Shown: positions 1 to 12,259 of the stretch, piece after piece
Layout of the letters: each line of letters opens with the position of its first letter
Position numbering within the stretch: the first letter of the stretch is position 1
Assembly (NCBI RefSeq): GCF_010669145.1
Contig: NZ_CP048632.1
Coordinates: 2,562,501 to 2,626,500 of the forward strand
Length of the DNA stretch: 64,000 bases
DNA from: Rhizobium oryzihabitans
Lineage (GTDB): Bacteria > Pseudomonadota > Alphaproteobacteria > Rhizobiales > Rhizobiaceae
Reading direction: 5' to 3'
Notes under the pieces: generated by a model
Told to the model about the DNA's origin: nothing
Databases searched by the model: none
What the model saw: the letters and a program-made list of their open reading frames with translations, nothing else
Position numbers and translations under genes: made by a program

Positions 1-256
1 GCATGTATGTTGTTTGAAGGTTTAGGCCTTCATCTGATGGACATGCTGGATTGATGTTGCCTGACCGCGCATCACCGGATGATATCTCGAGAAGCTGGTC
101 TTAATGGTATGGCTTCGAGGTGCACCGGCGTGCCCTCAAAGAAGACCGTACCGACACGTCGATGTCATCAGGAAATGACCTGATTGTAAAAGGTAATCAG
201 GTTGCCGTTCCCAAGTGAACGGCTATGGATGAGCATAGACAATGAGAACGAAGAAG
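1..256 (+). other. 3' part of the 16S-23S internal transcribed spacer
   Basis: This is the spacer immediately upstream of the 23S gene. I see no complete tRNA in it; the tRNA-Ile and tRNA-Ala genes expected in rhizobial spacers would lie upstream of the window. The last 29 bases (228-256) are nearly complementary to 3037-3065 just after the 23S gene (26 of 29 positions match). They form the long processing stem that RNase III normally cuts to release pre-23S rRNA. Short open frames here are not genes. Confidence 0.8.
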
Positions 257-3045
<2,789 letters not shown>

Positions 3046-3262
3046 TCCCATTGTTCATGCTCATCGAAGATGAGCATCATCTGTTCTGTCCTGACGCCCG
3101 AAGGGCTCCGGACGGGCCGCGCCACAGGGCGCGACGACCTCTGGTCTGTATGGGAAACATACGGACAGGTCACAGAAAGACGTGTAAATTAAAACGAAGC
3201 GCAAGCTTCCCAGCTTCTCGAAACAACACTCATGTGAAAACATGAACTCTGTTGCGTTTTGC

Positions 3263-3382
3263 CGACCTGGTGGTTATCGCGGGGCGGCTGCACCCGTTCC
3301 CTTTCCGAACACGGCCGTGAAACGCCCCAGCGCCAATGGTACTTCGTCTCAAGACGCGGGAGAGTAGGTCGCTGCCAGGTCT
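3263..3382 (+). rRNA. rrf: 5S ribosomal RNA
   Basis: About 120 bases starting 'cgacctggtgg' and ending 'ccaggtct', whose ends pair as the 5S helix I. The internal 'cacccgttcc..tccgaacacgg' is the conserved 5S loop region. It is bracketed by 'gttgcgttttgc' (3251-3262) and its exact complement at 3383-3394, a processing stem. End positions are good to a few bases. Confidence 0.93.
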
Positions 3383-3435
3383 GCAAAACGCAACAAACAT
3401 CTTCTCAATCACACTTCGGCCCAGCCGATACCAAG

Positions 3436-3457
3436 GGCCGCATCAAGCGGCCTTTTT
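3436..3457 (+). terminator. Rho-independent terminator after 5S
   Basis: Stem GGCCGC, loop ATCAA, stem GCGGCC, then five Ts. It lies between the 5S and tRNA-fMet genes, so the tRNA may depend partly on read-through or on its own promoter in 3458-3604. Confidence 0.7.
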
Positions 3458-3604
3458 GCATTCCGGGACATAAAACCATAAGGCAAACGCCTCGTGCGTC
3501 CCTCACAGGAGACAAATCGCCTTCGGCAATTTGATCCGGCAGTATACATCACAGCGAAGCTGTGATGCAGTCGCGATAAATCCAATAGGGATTTACGCCG
3601 GTAA

Positions 3605-4141
<537 letters not shown>

Positions 4142-4276
4142 GGCGACCTTGACACCATGCCGGAAAGGTCCGGCGGAATTTAGTCGGACCTATGGGAAGA
4201 GGCGATCTTGAATGACAGGATATTGAAAGTCGAACGCCCTGGAACCTCGTTGTCGTCACCCCCTGTAGCTATTGGC

Positions 4277-4903
4277 CTAGCAGGCTTTTTTTAAACCGGC
4301 CTTGAGGTTCTGCGCCCAGATTGCATAGCCTGCGGGGTTGAGGTGAACGAGGTCGGGTTGATAAAAGCCGAACCGCGGCAACCCGTTCTCACCCAGGAGG
4401 CCCTCGTTAGGATCCAGCCAGACTACCATCGTCCCCTTCTCACACCAGTCCCGCGTTAATCGGTTGAAGCGCTCGAACTCGTCGCGATATATCCAGCGTG
4501 CCGGACTGGGTTTGATCGCAAGAATGTACAACTGCGTTTGTGGCAAGGTTTCCGAAATGTGATCCGTCAATGTCAGGAAATGCCGAAACGCCGTTTCAGC
4601 CGTCTGACCGTCGCTGGCGATATCGTTCTCACCAAAATAGATGAGCGTTTGTTGGGGTTTCAGGGGCACCAGAAGCTGGTCCATGTAGTGGACTGCAGAC
4701 AGGAAGGTGGCGCCACCAAAACCCAGATTGACGGCATCAAGCGAGTTCATATCTTCGGTGAGTGAATTCCACATGCGAAACGAGGAGGAGCCGTAAAATG
4801 CAATGGGATCGGTGGGTAACCCAAGGCGCTGCAGGCGGGTGAGGATGGCAACAATATCGCTATCATAGCGGTTCGTGCCGATGCTGGCCGGAAAGTGGTA
4901 CAT
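4277..4903 (-). CDS. SGNH/GDSL-family hydrolase
   Basis: 208 residues, probably a cytoplasmic esterase or acyl-hydrolase of the SGNH fold; I see no signal peptide. The family blocks are in order: YGSSSFRMW near residue 38 (nucleophile Ser), NLGFGGATF near 60 (oxyanion Gly), GENDI near 91 (Asn) and DLVHLNPAGY near 184 (catalytic Asp and His). The ATG follows GAGGAG by five bases. It sits 41 bases downstream of dgoK on the same strand and could be co-transcribed, perhaps deacylating a sugar substrate. The substrate is not predictable from sequence alone. Confidence 0.8.
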   Translation of the reverse strand: MYHFPASIGTNRYDSDIVAILTRLQRLGLPTDPIAFYGSSSFRMWNSLTEDMNSLDAVNLGFGGATFLSAVHYMDQLLVPLKPQQTLIYFGENDIASDGQTAETAFRHFLTLTDHISETLPQTQLYILAIKPSPARWIYRDEFERFNRLTRDWCEKGTMVVWLDPNEGLLGENGLPRFGFYQPDLVHLNPAGYAIWAQNLKAGLKKAC

Positions 4904-4944
4904 ATTATCTCCTCTGATCCTGAACTGATTTCACCCAAGGCTCG

Positions 4945-5856
4945 TCACGAAAGCGTCTGATGCAGGACCGCCAGCGCACCTTTGGTCAAATCATCCTCGG
5001 TACCAATGGACGTCCTTAAGTCAAAGATCTCCGCCGCCTGTGCGTAGAGGTCATTGAGACCGTCATTACCGACAATTGTCGCTTCACCCTTTTCCACGAA
5101 CCAGCCGGCATCCCGCGCCTGCTGAAACTCCTGGCCAATCACCAGTCCGCGGACGAATGATCGCAATTGATCGGCTGACAGCTTGCCCGCAAGGGTGCCT
5201 GTCCGCGCTGAAAATAACAGGGACGACATGGCGACGGATTGCTTTGCCTCTTTGAGCCCCCAAAGAAAAGCATCACCGTCATCTACCGGGGGCTGGGTGG
5301 AGCCGCGGGCGATGAAAGAGTGATTGATGAGCAGATTGAAGATTTCACCCGTGACGAACGTCTGAAAGCTGTCGATTTTCCCCGCTTTGATGCGCGCCCA
5401 TTTGCTGTGTGTTCCAGGGATGATGACCGTAATGTTTCTATCGAGCCCATGGCCGACGATCTGGGTTTCTTCCCCTCGCATGACGTCCGGAAAAGGTCGG
5501 CGTGCAGGGTCGTTCAGGCCCGGCAGGAATACCAGATCCGATCCGTTCGGCAGCGTGCGGCGCACCGTCCCGGCGGCAAGTTCGGCCGGGCCTGCCGGGC
5601 ATGGCACATAGGGAACTTCGATCCAGCCGTTACGGCTGGTGATCATGCCCAGTGCCGCGACGGGCAATGCCCCGTGCGTGGAAAACCAGGAAGCAAGTGC
5701 CGCCATCAGGACAGCTTCGTGCTCCCCCTTGCTCAGGCTCGAGATACCCTGCGCCGTTTCAAGATGATCCAGTTCCTTGCCGTTTTGGCTGACGAGCGTT
5801 GCCCGCAACGATGTCGTTCCCCAATCGACGATGATGGATGTCGCTTGTCCTGCCAT
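4945..5856 (-). CDS. dgoK: 2-dehydro-3-deoxygalactonokinase (DgoK)
   Basis: 303 residues. It phosphorylates 2-keto-3-deoxy-galactonate (or a similar keto-deoxy sugar acid) to the 6-phosphate in the De Ley-Doudoroff route. The N-terminal IIVDWGTTSLRA is the phosphate-binding start of this sugar-kinase family; GMITSRNGW and MRGEETQ follow, with the IPGTHSKWA block near residue 150. I chose the ATG at 5856 because GAGGAGG lies just upstream; the open frame extends 22 codons further without a better site. It is divergent from the DapA-family lyase and dehydratase, which would supply and consume the keto-deoxy acid. The actual sugar acid is inferred from context. Confidence 0.88.
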   Translation of the reverse strand: MAGQATSIIVDWGTTSLRATLVSQNGKELDHLETAQGISSLSKGEHEAVLMAALASWFSTHGALPVAALGMITSRNGWIEVPYVPCPAGPAELAAGTVRRTLPNGSDLVFLPGLNDPARRPFPDVMRGEETQIVGHGLDRNITVIIPGTHSKWARIKAGKIDSFQTFVTGEIFNLLINHSFIARGSTQPPVDDGDAFLWGLKEAKQSVAMSSLLFSARTGTLAGKLSADQLRSFVRGLVIGQEFQQARDAGWFVEKGEATIVGNDGLNDLYAQAAEIFDLRTSIGTEDDLTKGALAVLHQTLS

Positions 5857-5936
5857 TCCGTGAACCTCCTCGCTCATTTCATCTGGGGGCTTGTCATAGG
5901 GCGCAAGTCTATGTAGTGTCAATTAGTGAATTCAAG

Positions 5937-5953
5937 GTATCAATATATGATAC
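5937..5953. promoter_or_regulatory. Palindromic operator candidate in the divergent dgoK/lyase promoter
   Basis: Perfect inverted repeat GTATCA-ATATA-TGATAC in the 118-bp region between dgoK and the DapA-family gene. It ends about 7 bases before the ribosome-binding site of the lyase, so a bound protein could block both directions. The only regulator in this island is the IclR/SMP-30 fusion at 13236, which makes it the first candidate to bind here; a GntR-type protein elsewhere is also possible. Confidence 0.5.
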
Positions 5954-5974
5954 TTAGTGAGGAGGAGTAAGAGA

Positions 5975-6880
5975 GTGGTTGGCCTTAAGGGGATTTTGCC
6001 TGTCTTGCCGACGCCTTTTCTGGCGAGTGGCGGCGTTGACGAAGCGGGTATGGAGCGGCTGGTGAAGTTTGCGCTTGAGAAGGGTGTGGACGGTGTCGTG
6101 TTTCCCGGTTTCGCCAGTGAGGTCGAGACCCTCAGCGCAGGGGAGCGGGCGGCGCTGCTGAAGATCGTCGTTGCGGCCGTTGCCGGCCGGGTGCCGGTCG
6201 TCGCAGGTGCCAGCGCTGCCGACTGGCGCGAGGTTGTCGAGCACGGTCGCGCTGCGGCGGATCTTGGCATTCGCCATCTGATGGTTCAGCCGCCAAAATC
6301 GGTGGGCACAGATGCGCCTGCCCTGATCGCGTTTCTCGGCAAGGTCGTCGAGGCGCTGCCGGAGGTGGAGATTATCCTGCAGAATGCGCCGGCGCCGCGG
6401 GGTTCAGACCTTTCGCCGCAGGCGATCGTCGAGATCGTGCGTGCTCTGCCTCAGGTCGCCTATGTGAAGGAAGAGACGCTGCCGGCGGGCCCTGCCATCA
6501 GCCATATCATCGCCAATGCGCCCGACACCCTGAAGGGTATCATCGGCGGCGGCGGCGCCCGTTACATTCTCGACGAATATGCCCGCGGCGCGACTGCCGC
6601 CATGCCGGCTCTGGAAATTGTCGAGGAACATGTGGCGATTGATCGGGCGATCAATGCAGGAAAGCATGATGAAGCCCGCAAGATCTATGTCCGCACCCTG
6701 CCGCTTCTGGTCCTGCAGGCGGTGTACCGCATGCGTTTGACCAAGCATGTGCTGGTGCGTCGCGGCGTCATCGAAGGTGTCGGTGTGCGTGCGCCCACGC
6801 CGGATCTCGATTCGGCGGCCATTGCCGATATCGATGCCAATCTGGTCGAGCTTGGCCTCCTTGCTCCGGAGGCCGCATGA
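5975..6880 (+). CDS. DapA-family aldolase/dehydratase (dihydrodipicolinate synthase superfamily)
   Basis: 301 residues, a TIM-barrel class I lyase that probably cleaves or dehydrates a 2-keto-3-deoxy sugar acid. GILPVLPTPF opens the barrel and the Schiff-base lysine is in YVKEETLP near residue 168. The position that holds the catalytic Tyr in true DapA (LYNVP) reads LQNAP here, and the TTGE block is replaced by PGFASE, so this is not a lysine-pathway enzyme. I chose GTG at 5975, seven bases after GGAGGAG, rather than GTG 5957, which lies before that site. It overlaps the next gene by 4 bases. Confidence 0.82.
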   Translation: MVGLKGILPVLPTPFLASGGVDEAGMERLVKFALEKGVDGVVFPGFASEVETLSAGERAALLKIVVAAVAGRVPVVAGASAADWREVVEHGRAAADLGIRHLMVQPPKSVGTDAPALIAFLGKVVEALPEVEIILQNAPAPRGSDLSPQAIVEIVRALPQVAYVKEETLPAGPAISHIIANAPDTLKGIIGGGGARYILDEYARGATAAMPALEIVEEHVAIDRAINAGKHDEARKIYVRTLPLLVLQAVYRMRLTKHVLVRRGVIEGVGVRAPTPDLDSAAIADIDANLVELGLLAPEAA

Positions 6881-8042
6881 ACAGCCCCATCGCAACCATC
6901 GAGGTTTTTACGCTGACGCAGCCGCGCAAGGTTCCGTATCTCGGCGCCCTGCGTGAGGGGGAGGTGGTCAATCCCAACGGCTATATCGTGCGCAAGGGAA
7001 ACCGCACGGTCTATCCGACCTTCGATCGCAGCGTGCTGGTGCGGATGACGACATCGGCCGGTACGGTCGGCTGGGGGAAACCTACGGTATCGTGGCGCCC
7101 GGCGCGGTTGCCGCGCTGATCAACGATCTTCTCGCCGGTTTCGTCGTTGGGCGCGATGCTTCGGACCCTTCGGCGATCTACGACGATCTTTACGACATGA
7201 TGAGGGTGCGCGGTTATACCGGCGGCTTCTATGTGGATGCGCTCGCCGCTCTCGATATCGCGCTATGGGATATTGCCGGACAGGAAGCCGGCAAGTCCGT
7301 TCGCGATATGCTGGGTGGCGGCGTTGATGTTTTTCCGGCCTATGTTTCAGGCCTGCCGGAAAAGACGCTCAGGGCGCGTGGTGAACTGGCAAAATACTGG
7401 CAGGATCGCGGCTTCAATGCGTTCAAGTTCGCAACACCCGTGGCGGACGATGGCCCGGCTGCCGAAATGGAGAATCTCCGGCACGTTCTCGGACCGGATG
7501 CAAAGATCGCCGCTGACATGCACTGGAACCAGACGCCCGAACGGGCGCTGGAACTCATTGCCGAGATGGAGCCCTTCGATCCCTGGTTTGCCGAAGCACC
7601 GGTCTGGACGGAAGACATTGCCGGTCTGGAGAAGGTTTCCAAGAACACCGAAGTTCCAATTGCCGTTGGTGAGGAATGGCGCACCCACTGGGACATGCGC
7701 GCCCGCATCGAGCGCTGCCGTATCGCAATCGTGCAGCCGGAAATGGGCCACAAGGGCATCACCAATTTCATCCGTATCGGTGCTCTTGCTTCCGAGCACG
7801 GCATCGATGTGATCCCGCACGCCACCGTTGGCGCAGGCATATTTCTTGCTGCCAGCCTGCAGGCGTCGTCGACATTGCCAATGCTTAAAGGTCACGAATT
7901 CCAGCATTCGATCTTCGAGCCGAACCGTCACCTGCTGGAAGGCGACATGGATTGCCGGGAGGGCACATATCACCTGCCGTCCGGACCCGGACTTGGGGTA
8001 AGGCCGTCGGAGGCGGCGCTCGGTCTGATTGAACGTATCTGA
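6877..8042 (+). pseudogene. Enolase-superfamily sugar-acid dehydratase (mandelate racemase/DgoD type), frameshifted
   Basis: Rejoined it would be 388 residues. The N-terminal capping domain is read from 6877 and the barrel from about 7080 to 8042. The frame breaks at a run of five Gs (7073-7077); six would give a continuous GTVGWGETYG. Metal ligands look intact: Asp in ADMHWN, Glu in WFAEAPV and Glu in AVGEEWR. His in DMH and in IPHATVG match the acid/base pair of galactonate-type dehydratases. It would convert an aldonate or aldarate to its 2-keto-3-deoxy form, feeding DgoK or the DapA-like lyase. If the missing base is a sequencing error the gene is whole; otherwise the pathway is broken here. 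Confidence 0.8.
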
Positions 8043-8066
8043 ACTGGTTTTTTGGAGGAGGAAGCC

Positions 8067-9338
8067 ATGAACAAGACAATAAGCCGGCTGGCGCTCGGCA
8101 CCGCAACCGCCGTTTTGATGACAATGGGCAGCCTTGCCCCGGCCAGGGCCGATACCGTCCTGAAATTCATTTCCTGGCAGACGGATGATGCCGGTACCGG
8201 CGAATGGTGGCATTCGGCGATTGCCGCATTCGAAAAACAGCATCCGGGCGTGAAGATCGAATTTACCAAGGCGGAACGCAGTTCCTATGCGGATACGATG
8301 ACCACGCTTTTTGCGGCCAACCAGCCGCCGCAGATCGTCCATCTCGCATCCTTCGAGTTCCAGATGTTCGCCGATAGCGGATGGCTGGAGCCGCTGGACC
8401 CGTGGCTGAAGAAGGACGGGATCGACATGACCGGCTGGGCCGGTCAGCAGAAATGCGAATGGAATGGCGAGACTGTCTGCATCATGACGAACTATTTCGG
8501 TTTCGTCATGGCTTACAACAAGAAAATCCTCGACGCGGCCGGCGTTGCCGTGCCGAAGACCTATGACGAGTTTCTGGCCGCCGCGAAGGCAACCACCAAG
8601 GATCTCAACGGCGACGGCATCATCGACCAGTTCGGCACCGGCCACGAAACAAAGGGCGGTCCGGGTCAGTATCTGACGGAAATGCTGAACTACATCATCG
8701 ATGCCGGTGCTTACTGGACCGACAAGGACGGCAATATCACCATCGATACGCCTGAAATGGTCGAGGGTCTGACGCGCTGGAAAACCGTCATGAAAAGCGG
8801 TGTCAGCCCGGTGGACATGAGCGCCAGCGACGTGCGCAAGCTGTTTGCCGATGGCAAGATGGCCATGCGGCTGGACGGCCCCTGGCTTTATGGCACCACC
8901 GAGAAGGGTTCGGCCAAGAGCGATATCGTCTACGCCGCCCCGCCGCTTCATCCGCCGCTCGGCGGATCGTCGAACGTGCTCGCCATGCCGGCGGATATTC
9001 CCGACGATCAGAAGGCTCTGGTCTGGGACTTCATCAAGCTGACCATGACACCGGAATTCCAGCGCAGCTATGCGACGCTGGGCGGCAATACGCCACCGAG
9101 CCCGACCGCCGATGTCTCCGGCGTCGAAAAGACCATTCCGCATTTCCCGGTGCTGATCGAGACGATGAAGGCCGCCTCCGAGGCCGGGATCGACCGCATC
9201 CCGACCGGGCTTGAACTCTTTTACAACGAGTTCAGCAAGATGGTGATGGAAGAGAGCCAGCGGATGATCATCCAGGACCTCGATCCGGCGGAGGTGGCGA
9301 AGACCATGCAGGCAAAGGCCGAATCCATCAAGGGTTAA
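8067..9338 (+). CDS. Sugar ABC transporter, periplasmic substrate-binding protein
   Basis: 423 residues, family 1 (MalE-like) solute-binding protein. A signal peptide is visible (MNKTISRLALGTATAVLMTM.. to APARADT, cut after ADT-like AxA). The mature part has the DTMTTLFAANQPPQIVHL and GKMAMRLDGPW features of sugar binders. The ATG at 8067 follows GGAGGAGG; an upstream TTG at 8052 is less likely. It is first of a four-gene importer operon downstream of the dehydratase, so the ligand is probably the sugar acid or its glycoside that these enzymes degrade. Confidence 0.9.
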   Translation: MNKTISRLALGTATAVLMTMGSLAPARADTVLKFISWQTDDAGTGEWWHSAIAAFEKQHPGVKIEFTKAERSSYADTMTTLFAANQPPQIVHLASFEFQMFADSGWLEPLDPWLKKDGIDMTGWAGQQKCEWNGETVCIMTNYFGFVMAYNKKILDAAGVAVPKTYDEFLAAAKATTKDLNGDGIIDQFGTGHETKGGPGQYLTEMLNYIIDAGAYWTDKDGNITIDTPEMVEGLTRWKTVMKSGVSPVDMSASDVRKLFADGKMAMRLDGPWLYGTTEKGSAKSDIVYAAPPLHPPLGGSSNVLAMPADIPDDQKALVWDFIKLTMTPEFQRSYATLGGNTPPSPTADVSGVEKTIPHFPVLIETMKAASEAGIDRIPTGLELFYNEFSKMVMEESQRMIIQDLDPAEVAKTMQAKAESIKG

Positions 9339-9406
9339 CCCGTCGTCATCACATGGCCCCGTGCTGCGGGCCATGTGCATCATCGCATCCGGCAGGAGGA
9401 CCATCC

Positions 9407-10333
9407 ATGACCGAAACCGTTCAGGCTGGACGCCGCAAGTTTTTCGATCTTGCGCGTCCGAGCCGGCAACATCTCCTCGGCTATATTCTGATCGCGCCCG
9501 CGGTCCTGATGGTTGCCGCCATCATCGTCTGGCCGCTGATCCTTGCAATCGACCTGTCGTTTCAGCAGGTCAAGATACCCCGGCTTGGCGGCGCAAGCCG
9601 GCCGTTTTCGGTCAGCAACTACACCTGGCTGTTCTCCTCGCCGGAATTCTGGCTGGCCTGCTGGGTGACGCTGAAGCTGGTTATCGTCGTGACCGCCGGC
9701 AGCGTCGCGGTCGGCCTCAGCACGGCGCTTCTCGCCAACAACCGCTTCAAAGGTCGGACCGTCGCGCGGCTGGGAATGGCGCTGCCCTGGGCGGTGCCGG
9801 AAATCATCGCGGTCGTCATCTTCGCATGGATGTTTGACACGTCTTTCGGCCTGTTCGGATGGCTGGCGATAAAGCTCGGTTTCACCGACCAGATGATCCC
9901 CTGGGTCAGCAGTTCCACAGCCGCCTTCTGGGCGGTGTCGATCACCATGGTGTGGAAGGGCTTTCCTTTCGTGTCGATCATGTGCCTCGCCGGCCTGCAG
10001 TCCATTCCCGCCGATTATTACGCCGCCGCCAAGGTGGATGGCGCCAGCGTCTGGCAGCGTTTTCGCTGGATCACCATGCCTCTGCTGATGCCGGTCCTCG
10101 GCGTCACGCTGGTGCTGACCCTGCTTTGGGTGTTCCGCGACTTTTCCATCATCAAGGTTCTGACCGGCGGCGGCCCGCTGCGCTCGACGCAGACGCTGTC
10201 GATCATGACCTACGATCAGGCCTTCCAGTATCACAACTTCGGTCGCGCTGCCGCCGTCGGCGTGCTGACGCTGGTGATCTGCATCATTGCCAGCCTGCTG
10301 ATGCTCGGCCGGCGCTCGAAATCAATCTACTGA
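9407..10333 (+). CDS. Sugar ABC transporter permease (MalF/UgpA type)
   Basis: 308 residues with about six membrane segments; the first is near residues 25-48 (YILIAPAVLMVAAIIVWPLI). The EAA loop that docks to the ATPase reads DYYAAAKVDGASVWQRFRWI near residue 205. The ATG at 9407 follows AGGAGG. It is second in the importer operon and pairs with the MalG-type permease that starts 11 bases after it ends. Confidence 0.9.
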   Translation: MTETVQAGRRKFFDLARPSRQHLLGYILIAPAVLMVAAIIVWPLILAIDLSFQQVKIPRLGGASRPFSVSNYTWLFSSPEFWLACWVTLKLVIVVTAGSVAVGLSTALLANNRFKGRTVARLGMALPWAVPEIIAVVIFAWMFDTSFGLFGWLAIKLGFTDQMIPWVSSSTAAFWAVSITMVWKGFPFVSIMCLAGLQSIPADYYAAAKVDGASVWQRFRWITMPLLMPVLGVTLVLTLLWVFRDFSIIKVLTGGGPLRSTQTLSIMTYDQAFQYHNFGRAAAVGVLTLVICIIASLLMLGRRSKSIY

Positions 10334-10343
10334 GGAGGCTTTG

Positions 10344-11174
10344 ATGAAACGTAGCTTTGCACAGAGCCTTGCCCTCTACGCGACGGTGATCTTCACGCTG
10401 GTGATGATCCTGTTCCCGGTCTACTGGCTGCTGGTTACCGCCCTTTCCACCACCGACGAACTCTACCGCCTGCCACCGACTTTCTGGCCGGACGATCCGC
10501 AATGGGACATTTTTGCCCGTGTCTGGGCGGCAAAGCCGATCCTTCTGTGGCTGTGGAATTCGATGCTTGCCGCTGTCGGCTCGGTTGCGCTGTCGATGCT
10601 GGTTTCGGTCAGTGCCGGTTACGCCCTGTCCCGCTATTCGATGCGGGGCGGCGCTACCATGGGAATGTTCGTTCTCACAGCCAAGATGTTGCCCGCCACG
10701 CTACTCGTCATCCCGCTGTTTTCGATCTTTTCGAGCTTCGGTCTGATCGGCAGCCTATGGACGCTGGTGCTTGCGCATTCGACCATGATCATTCCCTTCG
10801 CAACCTGGATGCTAAAGGGCTATTTCGACACGATCCCGAAGGAACTCGAGCAGGCGGCCATGGTCGATGGCTGCTCGCCGATCGGCGCAATGGTGCGTGT
10901 CGTGCTTCCCATCGCAACACCCGGGCTTGCCGCCACCGCGCTTTACGCGTTTGTGCTCAGCTGGGCAGACTATGCCTATGCGCGCACCTTTCTGGTCAAC
11001 TCGCCGGACAACTGGACGGCCAATCTCGGCATCACCACGATGCAGGGCGAATATGTCACCTACTGGAACGACATCTCTGCCGCATCGGTGTTCATCGCGT
11101 TGCCGATCATCGCAATCTATCTGTTCCTTGAACGTTATTTGGTCGGCGGTTTGACCGCTGGCGCGGAGAAATAA
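10344..11174 (+). CDS. Sugar ABC transporter permease (MalG/UgpE type)
   Basis: 276 residues, six predicted membrane helices, with the EAA loop ELEQAAMVDGCSPIGAMVRVVLP near residue 170. GAGGAGG precedes the ATG at 10344. It forms the inner-membrane channel with the preceding permease, and the ATPase gene starts two bases after its stop codon region, so translation is probably coupled. Confidence 0.9.
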   Translation: MKRSFAQSLALYATVIFTLVMILFPVYWLLVTALSTTDELYRLPPTFWPDDPQWDIFARVWAAKPILLWLWNSMLAAVGSVALSMLVSVSAGYALSRYSMRGGATMGMFVLTAKMLPATLLVIPLFSIFSSFGLIGSLWTLVLAHSTMIIPFATWMLKGYFDTIPKELEQAAMVDGCSPIGAMVRVVLPIATPGLAATALYAFVLSWADYAYARTFLVNSPDNWTANLGITTMQGEYVTYWNDISAASVFIALPIIAIYLFLERYLVGGLTAGAEK

Positions 11175-11176
11175 GC

Positions 11177-12259
11177 ATGGCCAATATTTCCATTCGCAAC
11201 GTCAGCAAGTCCTATGGCGCGCTCAACGTGCTCAGACCCTTCTCGCTTGAAATCGAGAATGGCGAGTTCGTGGTGCTGGTCGGTCCTTCCGGCTGCGGCA
11301 AGTCGACGATGCTGAAGATCCTCGCCGGTCTCGAGCCGGCAAGCGAAGGGCAGATTTTCATCGGCGACCGCGAAGTGACCGACCTTGCGCCGGGCGACCG
11401 CGACATCGCGATGGTTTTCCAGAATTACGCGCTTTATCCGCATCTGACGGTCCGCCAGAATATCGGTTTCGGGCTGAAGATGCGTGGCACGGACAGGCAG
11501 GAGATCGACAGGCGTGTCGACGATGCGGCGCGTATCCTCGAGGTGACGCCCTATCTCGATCGCAAGCCGAAGGATCTGTCGGGTGGTCAGCGTCAGCGCG
11601 TGGCTCTGGGACGAGCGATCGTTCGCCAGCCGCAGGCGTTCCTCATGGACGAGCCGCTGTCCAACCTCGATGCCAAGCTGCGTGTCCACATGCGTGCCGA
11701 AATCGGCGCGCTGCACAAGCGGATCGGCGTCACCACCGTTTATGTGACGCATGACCAGGTCGAGGCGATGACGATGGCGGATCGTGTCGTCATCATGCAG
11801 GGCGGCATCATCCAGCAGATCGCGGCACCGGACGAGCTGTTCAACAACCCGGCCAATCTTTTCGTTGCCGGCTTCATCGGCTCTCCGGGCATGAACTTCC
11901 TCAATACGGATATACGCGACGGTACGCTCACCCTTTTTGGGCAAAAGGTCTCGCTGCCGGGTGCGGCGCGCCATCAGGGAAGCGTTGTCGTCGGTTTGCG
12001 GCCGGAACATCTCGTGCTCGGCGATGCACCCGTCACATTCGGCGTTCGCCCGACGCTGGTGGAAAGCCTCGGATCGGAAAAATACGTCTATTTCGATGCT
12101 GAGGGTGCCAGAATCGCCGATGGCGAAGAGGGCAAGTCCAAGGGGCTGATTGCCCGCGTTTCGCACACCGGCAACCTGCCGGGGAATGAAGAGCTGCGGC
12201 TTGGTTTCGATCCGGCCCAGCTTTATCTCTTCGACGCGAAGAGCGGAGAACGGCTATGA
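11177..12259 (+). CDS. Sugar ABC transporter ATPase (MalK/UgpC type)
   Basis: 360 residues. Walker A GPSGCGKST near 39, Q-loop MVFQNYALYPH near 80, signature LSGGQRQRV near 134, Walker B AFLMDEPLSNLDAK near 154 and switch His in VTHDQVEAM near 189. A C-terminal TOBE-type domain follows residue 240. It energises the importer encoded just upstream. Its stop overlaps the start of the next gene by 4 bases (12256-12259), linking transport to metabolism in one operon. Confidence 0.93.
   Translation: MANISIRNVSKSYGALNVLRPFSLEIENGEFVVLVGPSGCGKSTMLKILAGLEPASEGQIFIGDREVTDLAPGDRDIAMVFQNYALYPHLTVRQNIGFGLKMRGTDRQEIDRRVDDAARILEVTPYLDRKPKDLSGGQRQRVALGRAIVRQPQAFLMDEPLSNLDAKLRVHMRAEIGALHKRIGVTTVYVTHDQVEAMTMADRVVIMQGGIIQQIAAPDELFNNPANLFVAGFIGSPGMNFLNTDIRDGTLTLFGQKVSLPGAARHQGSVVVGLRPEHLVLGDAPVTFGVRPTLVESLGSEKYVYFDAEGARIADGEEGKSKGLIARVSHTGNLPGNEELRLGFDPAQLYLFDAKSGERL

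Noticed and set aside
7073..7077. Programmed ribosomal frameshift in the dehydratase
   Set aside because: There is no slippery heptamer with downstream structure that I can see, relatives are single-frame, and four other genes in the window show similar run-length losses.
7347..9404. 685-codon open frame on the minus strand
   Set aside because: It is antisense to the dehydratase and the sugar-binding protein, both with clear motifs; it is rich in Arg, His and Gly as is usual for shadows of GC-rich genes.
11135..12166. 343-codon minus-strand frame opposite the ABC ATPase
   Set aside because: The plus strand has all ATPase motifs; such antisense frames recur opposite every MalK-type gene here (also 51281-52444).
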